DNA of 64,000 nt from Symbiodinium natans (taxonomy: Eukaryota; Sar; Dinophyceae; Suessiales; Symbiodiniaceae), in NCBI GenBank assembly GCA_905221605.1, contig CAJNDS010002390.1, positions 1,063,794-1,127,793 of the forward strand, given 5' to 3'. Each line of letters starts with the position of its first letter. The stretch's first letter is position 1. The position numbers and the translations under genes were made by a program. Shown in pieces: positions 24,501 to 36,077 of the stretch. The notes below the pieces were generated by a model, which worked only from the letters and a program-made list of their open reading frames with translations, ran no database searches and was not told the DNA's origin.

Positions 24501-26693
24501 CATTGGTCGGTCTTCATTTAGCACGAGCTGCAGCGAATTGGTCATTCTGAATTCATATGGTTCACTTTTCTGAGGCGGAAGAAGTGCTCACTTAGGATTT
24601 TAGTTTCAGGGCAGGGCAACTGCCTTGAGGGATCAAAAGCACAAGCCTTGTAATCCGTAACTGGCTGTTAGTTGATTGAGACGCAGCAGACTGCCCCCGC
24701 AACCCCTATACCCTAAAGTTTTGTAAGCCCTACAAACCCTCTACATAAAACCTGTAAACCTTCGAGACACTATAAACCCTGTATACCTTGTAACCCCTGA
24801 AACCCTGCAAAACCCACTAAAATCGCATAGAACCCTAGAAAGCCCCAGAAACCCTATAAAGCCATAAGCCCCAAGCCCTGTACCTTATAAAGGCCGGTGG
24901 CCTCTTTATATGTTACCCCTATGCCTGAATCTAGCCCCTAGATACCCGAATCAGAGCCCCCTACTAAACCCTAAACCCTAAACCCTACACCCTAAACCCT
25001 AAACCCTAAACCCTAAAGCCTAAACCCTAAACCCTAAACCCCTAAAACCCATGTAAGCGATACCCTCGCTCAGGTGACCCGGGTCATGACCACCAACTTC
25101 AGCCAGGCATCGCCCCAAAACCCTTTAGGTCCTGGCTCGCCGCTTTTTGGGAGGGTTTGGTTTAGGGTTTAGGGTTTAGGGTTTAGGGTTGAGGGTTGAG
25201 GGTTGAGGGTTTAGGGTTTAGGGTTTAGGAGAATGACCCAGGATGGGTTTAAGACTTTTATGGGTTTAGCATCTAGGGTTCAAGGGTCTAGAACTTTAGG
25301 GTTTCACAGTTTTTGGGTTTAGAGTTCAAGGTTTTAGGGGTTTATGGCGGGTTTAGGGTTTAGGGTTTAGGGTTTAGGGTTTAGGGTCTAGGGTTTAGGG
25401 TTTAGGGTTTAGGGTTCAGGGTTCAGGGTTCAGGGTTCAGGGACCGTAGCACACGAGTCCCAGTACAGGAAGGAAGCCCCTTCATTGACAACTGGCTGTC
25501 TATAGGCTCATGGGTTCCTCTACTACCCCCCTCTATACTACCCCCCCTAGGTGCCCCCCATCTATGTAGGGAGAGTTAAGCTGAATTAGGGTTATTTCAG
25601 GGGGAACGGGGGTAGTATAGGGGGGGGGTAGTAGGGGAACCCAATGATAGGCAGGCCCTTGGAATCTGTTGAATTCTCTCGATTTGTGTTGGGAGCGCAT
25701 ATTAAGAAATGTTGCTTCAGAGAGAGGGTTTAATGGCCTACGTTAGGATTAAATTCGTGCACAAGAAAGCCGATCCTAGCGGGAGACCAGAACCCTCAAC
25801 CCTGTTGCCGCAGGGTTTAGGGTTTAGGGTTGAGGGTTTAGGGTTTAGGGTTTAGGGTTTAGGGTTGAGGGTTTAAGGTTTAGGGTTCCGTTCAGACGTA
25901 CACCAGGCCTACATCATCTTCGGTCTCATGCACAAGTTCTTCATCGGCCGATTCCTGAGCCACCACAGCGGCCAAATTAGGGCTCCCTTTAGGGCCCCTA
26001 AGCCCTAAATACCTGGTATCCTTTTTTGGGGTCCAAGGCTCCCTTATAAAATAGCCAACCTAAAAAAAGGATCCCCTTGTTTTATAAGATGGTTACGGGG
26101 CTACGAAGAAAAGGGTTGTGGCCCTATCCCTTTTAAACCCGAAACCCTAAATCCTAAACCCTAAGACCTAAACCCTAAACCCTAAACCGCCTGCATCTGG
26201 GAAACTGGGGCATGTGGAAGCCCTATAAGTCCTAAACCCTAAGCCCCAGCCCCAAACCCTAGCAACCCTTGCAAGCAACACACCCAACAAGCCCTAAAGC
26301 CCTCAAACCCTAAAACCCTCAAACCCTAAAACCCTACAACTCCCAAACCCCCAAACCCCTAAACCCCGAAACCCCTAAACCCCTTAAGCCCTTAAGCCCT
26401 TAAGCCTAAGCCCCTAAGCCCCTAAACCCTAAAGCCATTACAGTTGCCTCAGGTTTTGCCGTAGTCATGGTCATCACTGGAGTCTTCATTCAGGAGACTG
26501 CGGGGCGGGCGGGCCCTCCTCTCCCGGTTTTAGGGTGTTTGGTGTTAAGGGGTTTGGGGTTGAGGGGTTTAGGGTTTAGGGCTAGGGTTTGGGGGTTTAG
26601 GTTTTAGGGTTTAGGGTTTAGGGTTTAGGGTTTAGGGTTTAGGGTTTAGGGTTTAGGGTTTAGGGTTTAGGGCTAGTGTTTAGGGTTTAGGGT

Positions 26694-26788
<95 letters not shown>

Positions 26789-29700
26789 GGTTAAGGTTTA
26801 GGATTTAGGGTTTAAGGGGTTTGGGTGTAGGGTTTAGAGTAGTGGGGTCTCCTCAAACCCTCAAATTCCAGCAGCCGTCAGGGGCTCCGGGCTTAAGGAA
26901 CCCTAATGTCTCAAGTTTCAGCCCCTGGACCTAAACCCTAAATCCTAAACCCTAAACCCTAAATAAACCCCACACCCTAAATCCTAAACCCTAAACCCCA
27001 AACCCTAAACAGACAACCGTCTAAACCCTACAGCTCGAACCCTGCAGCCAGAAAACTCAATCAGGGCTATGGTTCTAAACCCCCTAAACTCCCTAAACCC
27101 TAAACCCTAAACCCTAAACCCTAAACCCTAAACCCTAAACCTTAAACCCTAAACCCTAAACCCTAAACCCCCTAAACCCCCTAAACCCCCTAAACCCCCT
27201 AAACCCCTAAACCCCCTAAACCCCCTAAACCCCCTAAACCCCGTCAACCCCCTTAACCCCCTAAACCCCCTAAACCCCCTTGGGGGTGTTGTTCGCTTAA
27301 TGCTTGCAACAAGACCCCGAATCCTAAGCCCCTCAAGGACGGGGGTTTTCACTGGTTGAAGGTTGTGAGCTGTAAACCGAAGGAAGATTCAGAACGGCAC
27401 TAAAAAGTTCCTCCTCCACTGACCGAGCAGGAGACGATGAAGGTGGCCCAGACAGACAACACCATCATGCTGACGCCTGGCAACTTGTGGGGGGTTTAGG
27501 GTTTAGGGTTAGGGTTTAGGGTTTAGGGTTTAGGGTAAAGAAACATAAACCCTAAACCCTAGAAACCCTAGCAAACCCTATAAACCCTAAACCCCAGTCC
27601 AGAAAACCAGAGCAAAGGCAAGGATCGGGTGGGTTGGGGGGGGGGGGGGGGAGGGCACCAGCCCAAGGTAGCATACATGCAGTGTTTCCGAAACTTGCCT
27701 GGTTGTTCAGCATTGCCATTTCTGCTTCTAATACAACTACAGTGGCTAGTTCCGCTTTATTGCAATCACGACTGCTATTACTATATACTACTACCACTGT
27801 TTCTACTAGTATGGTTGTGATTAGCACGCTTGCTTTTGCTATTCACTATATTCACTAAATCTGTTACTGTTGCATACTGTACTCGAAATAGCCTTATTAC
27901 TATCGCTGACACTATCACTCCGATCACAAGCTTTGTGCTTGTGATGATGTCGGTCGCAGCATTTTTCGTGACTAGGTTCATATCCTTGGTTGGTTTACAA
28001 ACTAGAATCTAGAACTAGTCGTCTACAGAGTAATAGTAGTGGTATCGGCATTGGTATTTTAGTATTGGCACTCGCATGAACACTAGTACCAGTATTGTTT
28101 TTTGTGTTCTTGTTGTTGTTAGTCTGAGGTTATGGACTTAAGTTCTTCCAAGTGCTTACAGGGCTCACACCGACATGCAGACTGGAGCTCAGGACCCAGC
28201 GTGAGCGGTCGTCGAACCTGCACACAAGGCAGTGGGGGGAAATGTTTGGCACACTTGTTCTTCTTGCTATAGGGTCGCAGATGCTTTACTCAGGCTGCAG
28301 GAAAGAACCCTACCCCCACGCCCTAAACCCTAAACCCCAAACCCTAAAGCCCCCACTCTTTTGAACCCAAACCCTTCCATTGCGAATGTTGGGCGAAGGG
28401 TCTTACCTTCGCTTCGGGCGGAAGCTTGACTCTGTCATGAGACCCCCGGCGAATTGGATCCTACGTTTGAAAAGCTAGGCTCGAGGCTTCAAGCCCTAAA
28501 CCCGTCGCACCCCTAAACCCCAAACTCCTAGGCCTAGACCCCATTCCCTAAACCCCAAATCCTAAACCCCTAAACCCTAAGCTCCTAGACCCGAACGGCA
28601 ACAATCAACACGAAACATCTGCTGAAGACCGCCATGGTACGATAGCTCAACCTTTGTGTCCTGAACCCAAAGCGGAACTTTAAGACCGCAGACCGCAGCT
28701 TTGGGTTCAGGGTTTAGGGTTTAGGGTTTAGGTTTAGGGCTCCCAGATCCCTGCCAGGAAGATTAAGACCTTATTCGACCTGGCGGACTCAGACGGCAGC
28801 GGGCGGCTAGACATGGAGGACATGCTGGCACTAGGGTTTAGGGTTTAGGGTTTAGGGTTTAGGGTTTAGGGTTTAGGGTTTAGGGTGTAGGGTTTAGGGT
28901 TTAGGGTTTAGGGTTTAGGGTTTAGGGTTTAGAATTCTAAGAGGATTTCCCAGATCCCAAAACTTAGAGAAACCCCAGCCTCCTAATCAACCCCTTTCAA
29001 CAACCCAAGCCAACCCCCTGCCCAAACCCGCAGCCCTAAATCCTTTTGGAATACTAAACCCTAAACCCTAAACCCTAAACCCTTATGTTGCACCCGCTTT
29101 AGTGAGAAGGGGCACTATTTTGCGATGTTCCGGAAATCCTATAGGGGACCCCCCATTGTTTAGGGTGGTCCTCAATTATGCGATGTTTGCCCGGCCGGGG
29201 TTGAAGGGCGGGGGGCCGGGGAGCCAAAAACTAAAAACAGTTTTGAATAAGAAACTCCGGAGTTTTTTGGTGTCCAGCCTTATTTAAATTCCTTTAAAAT
29301 TTTTATTACGAAACAGGCCCCCAAACAATTTTCCAAGGGAGTAGCCCACGAGCTGCCCTGATTCGCTTTAGCAAGTTGTTTCGGTGGTCCGCAGTTATGC
29401 GGAGCCCCAGCGAACGTGGAGCTACAAAGCCTGGAAAGCTTAGACCCTCAAGCTTCAAGGCTTCCCCACATCCCTCGACCCCTAGCCGCCCTACCCCCAG
29501 CCCCCGTCCCAGCCTCAGCCCACAGTATTCAGGATCCCGAAAACCCCAAAATTGTTTGGGGGGGGGTGGGGGGGACCCCTGCGCACTAAAGCGAGTCCAA
29601 CATTAAACCCCAACCCCCAAACCCCAAGCGTCGAGTCTTTGAGGTGTTGCGGTTCAAGCCCGGCGCAACTTGCGGACAGAAGACCCAATTAAACCCTCAA

Positions 29701-32700
29701 GCCCGGCGCAGCTGTGACCTTGCGGACTGTTAGGGTTTAGGGTTTAGGGTTTAGGGTTTAGGGTTTAGGGTTTAGGGTTTAGGGTTTAGGGTTTAGGGTT
29801 TAGGGTTTAGGGTTTAGGGTTTATGGTCTAGGGTTTAGGGTTTAGGGTTTAGGGTTTAGGGGATTTCACCCTGTAAACCCTAAGCCCACCCACCCGCGGC
29901 TGCAGAGCCCCGAAGTCCGCAAGCTGAAGCCAGGAGTTCGTGGAAGTTTGCGAAGATGGCTCCATGAAGGCTCGCTGGCTCAAGAGAAGCTGGTTTAGGG
30001 TTTAGGGTTTAGGGTTTAGGGTTTAGGGTTTAGGGTTTAGGGTTTAGGGTTTAGGGTTTAGGGTTTAGGGTTTAGGGTTTAGGGTTTAGGGTTTAGGGTT
30101 TAGGGTTTAGGGTTTAATTTGGGTTTAGGTTTTAAGGTTTAGTCAGTTGCAAGTTGCAGTAGGGTTAAGAGCAGATGTAAGCTTAAGAGGTTGGTCTTCC
30201 TGGCGAAGGCTCCAGGGTTACACGGTTCACCGGCCACCCCGACTACATTAATCTTGCCGTTCGGTGTTTAATCAAAGGCAGCATATTTGTTGTGTGCTTT
30301 TACTCCCTAAACCCCCAACCCTCAACCCTCAACCCTCAACCCTAAACCCTAAACCCTAAACCCTAAACCCTAAACCCGAAAGATTGCTTCCCAAGATCCC
30401 GAAGCTTCCCCATCCCTCAGATGTGGCTCTCCGCCATGGGTTCCTTGGCCGACATGAGTCTTGGGGCTCTCAGGGTTCGGGGTTTAGGGTTTAGGGTTTA
30501 GGGTTTAGGCTTTAGGGGTTTAGGGTTTAGAGCTTCGGGTTCGTTTAGGGCTTGCTACTATGTGCCGGAGCACCCCGCCAAAACATAAGGATATTCGTCC
30601 TTGCAAGGGCAATGTAGGGATTCTTGCGTTTTTTTTTGATTTTTTTTGGGGGGGGGGGGGGGGGGTCCCTAGGAAGTAGTAGCTTAGGGTTGTTTCCGCA
30701 GTAGGAGCCGGGCTGCTGCAGAGGAGAGTAACGAAAACAAGGAATGGACCTCCTGTAGCGTTGGGATCCGATGGTCAGACCCTAAAGCCCCGACACCCTA
30801 ACACCCTAAACCCTCAACCCAAACACCCTAACACGCTAACCCCCTAGCACCCTAACACCCGAACACCCCAACGCCCCAACACCAGGCTGGGGAGTTCAAG
30901 GTTTTGGGATAAGGAGCTTGGGTCTTGAGGAGGAGTCCACCTGTTCAGGGGCTACAAGGCTAATTTGGGTCCAGGGTTTGGGGGTTAGGGACTGTCATTG
31001 GTAAGTGCCAAATGGAGGCTACTCATTGAGGTAGGGTTCAAGGGTAGTTCCATGGTTCCTTGCGAATTTTGGCGACCGTTTGAGGGATGCTAGTCATTTA
31101 GATTTGGCTGTAGTATAACTAGGGTGCCCAGTAGTGCCCTTATTCCCTTTTTAGGGGGCCTAGGCCCCCTTATGAACCCCTTTAAGCAAAAAAGGGCACC
31201 CGTTTTTAATCCTAGGATACTGGGCAACCTAGATAAGGAGGTACATCCCGATGCCAGGAGGTCTTGGATTTCAGAGTTTCAGGCTTCAGGGTTCACAGGC
31301 TGTTCGGGCTTCTAGAGCTTTAGGGTTTTAGGTTTAGGGCTTTGGGCTTTCCCTAAACCCTAAACCCTAAACCCTAAACCCTAAACCCTAAACCCTAAAC
31401 CCTAAACCCTAAACCCTAAACCCTAAACCTTAACCCCCAAACCCGAAACCCTAAACCCTAAACCCTAAATCCTAACGGGACTCAGGACTCGATGTCTCAG
31501 ATGCTCGTGGGGTCTTCGGGCTCATCTCAGAGCAGCTGGACTCGGAAGATCTCTCTGCACGAGGCAACCTCATGCTATAGGGCTCGGTTTAGGGTTTAGG
31601 GTTTAGGGTTTAGGGTTTAGGGTGTAGGGTTTATGGTTTAGGGGTTTCGGGTTTAGGGTTTGGGGTTTGGGTTCAGGGTTTAGGGTTTAAACCCCATCAA
31701 GCCTGAAAACCTAAAGCCCTACCCTAGAAGTTGGTAAACCTGATAGGGCTTTGGGTTGTTCAGAGAACCCACAAGGGTTCCTTAAAGCCAAAGCGGTTTA
31801 AGGTTTAGGGTTTAGGGTTTAGGGTTTGGGGTTTAGGGTTTAGGGCAACCTTTAGGGTTTAGGGTTTAGGCCTTAGGGCTTAGGGGCCTAACCGCCTCGC
31901 CAGCATAAGGTTGGGGGTTGTAGGATTTAGGGATTAGGGTTTAGGGAGTTGTTTGGGAAAAAAGACTAGGCTAGTGGGCGTATAATGTCCCACGAATTAT
32001 CGGATGATGGATCCGGATTTGTCAAGCAGAGGCCGCCAACAACCCCAAACACACGCCTTGAAGGTTTCAGGGTTTGGTTAGTGTTTCGGGTTTTGGGGCT
32101 TAGGGCTTTTTGAGGCCTTACGCTTTAAGGTAGCTTGACAATGCTCCCTATGGAACACCATGAGCTTAGTGTTCAGGGGCTGAGGGTTTAAGGTCAATCG
32201 CCCCTATGCCCTGCCAACATAGAGGTAGGGATGAGGGTTTCGGATTAGGGTTCAGGAGCCTTATGAACCTTGTAAACCCCATTCCGAAGCCACTGCGCTA
32301 GCCGCAGAGACCTTCTAATTCCGATTACCTCACAGGTCTCTGATGAGCCACTTCCGACCCGGACGCCCCATGAAAGCTGGAGCATTTCTGGCCCGAAACC
32401 CGAAACCACCCAGCGAGCTTAAAGCATAAGGCGGTCTCCCTCTCCAGAGGTTTTCCACAAAAAGGGCCGTCGCGGCAGGCGCCGCATTGCCTTCTGGGAC
32501 AAATCACGAAAACGCGGAGCACAGGCCTAGGGCTGCGAACCAGCGCAACACTGCCAGGGCCGTGTTAGTACTGCACACAGGTGCCGGTGGGTTCAGTGTT
32601 TATACGGTGGGGTTCCACGGTTTCTCTATGGGGCAGCTTGACGCCCTCATACGAAGTGGTAGTCTTGTTCCGGGCCGCCCTCAGAAGTAGTGGTTGGTCT

Positions 32701-35700
32701 TGTTCCGGACCACGCGATGGCGTGATGCAAAACCTTGCAAAGCCTGAATAGACCCCAAAACCCTGATTCCCTGAAGCCCTCAAACCCGAAAACCCAAGAC
32801 CCCTAAATCCTGAAGACCCTGAAAAGCCTGGACCCCCAAACCCCTCAAACCCTCAACCCTTAAATCTCAGCCCCAGAGCCCTTGTTCCTAAACCCCATAT
32901 CCGGTCTGTCCCAAACCCTTCTCGGGTTTAGGGTTTGGGGTTTCGGGTTTAGGGTTTAGGGTTTAATAGGGATTAATGTTGCACCCGGTTTAGTATCGGC
33001 CCCCGCTTTAAAGACAAACTGGCCGAATTATTCAGGACACCCTGACTGTTTGGGAGTCCCTCTTTAAAGACAAATCGTCCGGGCGCCGTAAGAAAATTCC
33101 ACGCACCGCGCCTTTAAAAAAGATAGCCGGGCATCACTGCCCCTTTTGAACTTATTTAAGCTCCGCCCTATTAAAATCATATGAACCGGGGCCGTGTAAT
33201 CAGGATCCCATCCGCGCCTCCGACTGTCCAGGGGGGGGGGGGGGGCCCACACTAAACAGGGTGCAACACTAGGGTTTAGGGTTCAGGTTTAGGGTGTAGG
33301 GTCACGCAGCCCTCAACCCTGAAAACCCTCAACCCTAAACCCTCGACAGAACTGGTGGCCGGTGTCGCGCGCTTGAAGGGCGCTGCGAGGAGTGGGCTTG
33401 GGGGTGGGGGGGGGGGTGGGTGAGGGGGTGAGGGGTTTAGGGTTTAGGGTTTCGGGTTTAGGGGTTTCGGGTTTCGGGTTTGGAGATGTTTTCTAGATGG
33501 TTTGAGGTTAGGGGTTTCGAGGTTCTAGGGGTTTAGGGTTTTTGGGGTGCGCGTTTAGGGGGTTTAGGGTTCTTGCGCTGGAGGTTCGAGGATTTTAGGG
33601 GCAGGGGGTTTAGGGGTCCAGGGGTCACTTTTAAGGCTTTGGAGGGCCACCGACAGAGTGTCGCGTCCGGCGTTTCTTTTTCCTGCGTGTGGTCGGCCTG
33701 TATTATTTCCTGGGTGTGGCACCCCCCTCCAGGGGTCTAGGAAAAAAGGCCCCCGCCACACCTAGGACCACACTTAGGAAAAACAAGGCCGCAGAACCAG
33801 GGGATCAAGGGATCCTGCCACACACAGAATGAGCGGTTGCCCCGCCACACCAAGGAACCCCGCCACACCTAGGATCCCGCCACACCTAGACAAAAACGGC
33901 CCGCCACACCTGGGAAAAAAAGGATCCCACCCCACACCTGGGAGAGAAAGCAAGCCGCCACACCTAGGAAAAGAAGCGTCTCGCCACGCCTAGGAAAAAC
34001 AAGGGCCCTTAGGAAAAGTGAAAAGGGGCCTCGCCACACCTGGGAAACAACAGGGTCCCGCCACACTTAGGAAAAGAAAGAAGGGCCCCTTGCGACACTA
34101 AGGAATCAAAACCTCCACCCAGAGTGTCGACGCTTGAGGAATTGTCAGGGTACTGAGGCGGTGTCGGAGAGATGTAATCCCTGAACCGCAAACCCTAAAC
34201 CGGGGGGGTTGGGGGATACCCTGGCTCGACATGCAAATTTGGGATTCAACATGCAAAGTACAGGGTTTAGGGTTTAGGGTTTAGGGTTTAGGGTTTAGGG
34301 TTTAGGGTTTAGGGTTTAGGGTTTAGGGTTTGGGGTTTGGGGTTTGGGGTTTAGGGTTTAGGGATGCAAAGTTGGTGGGTCGGACGAACTAAAGCTCGAC
34401 CAGAGTTCAGTTTGGGAGATACAAAAGTTTATCCTAGGATGCCCGGTAGTACCCTTATTCCCTTTTTTGGGGGGTTTAGGTTCCCTTATAAACCCCTTTA
34501 AGCAAAAAAGGGCACCCTTTTTAAAAGCCTTGGTTACTGGGCAGCCTAGTATCCAGAGGGTCCATTTGTAGTCCTAGTAATGGATTTAGGCACAGTACCC
34601 CAAAAGCCTACTTAGCATGGTTTTTTTGGTACCTAGTTCCATAGCAGTAATACAAAGGGACCCTCTGGGTTAGGGTTTAGAGTTTGGGGTCTCTGGTCGC
34701 ACCGGCATAGGGTTCACCGCGAGAGGTTCGGTTTGGAGATGCAAATGTTGTAGCTGACATCTGAGGTGCGGGCATTGTGGACGAAACAGGTTTTCGAAAT
34801 GCAGGTCTGTGTCTTCTATTGGGTTCGACGTGCGAGGTTCGTTTTGAGAGATGCAATTGCTAAACTAGAAGAATGCCGACATCTTAAATTCTATTATAAC
34901 AGGGGACAAGAGCCAAAAGTAAAGCACATGTAGTAAAGCACTGAGATTCCAAAGTAGCAAAATTTTAAAAATAGTACCATAAAGACCTAGTAAATCGTAA
35001 AATGGTAAAATTGCAACATAGTATTTTGATCTGCAGAGGTCGGCTTTCGCGATGGAACGTGTCGAGGTTGAAACCCTGAGGATTGTAAACAGATATAAAA
35101 CAGCTAAAGCCGTGACTTAACCTGCCCAGGTCCAGACAAGTTGCCAGGATCGAGGAAATTCCGCTACTATCGAGAAAGATATTAGAAGTTATCAGGATTG
35201 CCGATTAGGCCTGACTATCAAAACAGCAAACATTTTTAGGAGTACAATATGAAACTAGCAAACGAGTAACATAGCAACATCGTGGCTTAGCCTGCGCCGG
35301 TGAGAGTCTTCGAGATGTAAACTGTCGGTGCCGAGAAACCCTACGAACATTGAACAACACTTCGGAATCCTTAGCATTCCCCGACTGAGCCTGAAGAGCG
35401 AACCCTAAACCCTAAACAACTAAAAAAAACCAAAGCGCAAAATAGTAGAATGCTAGTAACATCGCATCTCGGCCTGCAGAGGTCGGTTTTCGAGAGCGCC
35501 CGAGAGCCTACTCAGACCCTGAACACCATGAGCCCCCCCCCACCCCCCTAGGGTTTAGGGTTTAGGGTTTGGGGTTTGGGGTTTAGGGTTTAGGGTTTAG
35601 GGTTTAGGGTTTCTGACCCTGGGGCCCAAGAGCAGACAACAAGAATTACACCCTCAAGAGCCGGACTCACCCTCAACTTCCTCAACCTCCTGAACCCGAA

Positions 35701-36035
35701 GCCCGATACTTCCCGAACTCGCAATCCGACCCGAAGAGTTTCCCAAAGGGTTTAGGGCTTAGGGTTTATGGAAATTGTCTCGGGTTGTCCGGAGTTTTGT
35801 CGGGTTTTGGGGGGGTTTAGGGGGCGTTTTGTTTTTTGCTTTTGCTGAAATCTTGCCAACTTCGTTTTGGGTGGTTTTGGGAGGTTTGGAATTGCATGGG
35901 GGCCTCCTGCAGCCTTCGAGGGCTTCCTGGAACCTTTTGGGGCCTCCTGAGGGTTTAGGGTTTAGGGTTTAGGGTTTAGGGTTTAGGGTTTAGGGTTTAG
36001 GGTTTAGGGTTTAGGGTTGTGCCTCCCGGAATCTT

Positions 36036-36077
<42 letters not shown>

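Noticed and set aside
27149-27352. 67-aa ORF with FRGFRG and LGGLGG repeats
   Set aside because: Produced by a CCCCCTAAA nonamer repeat.
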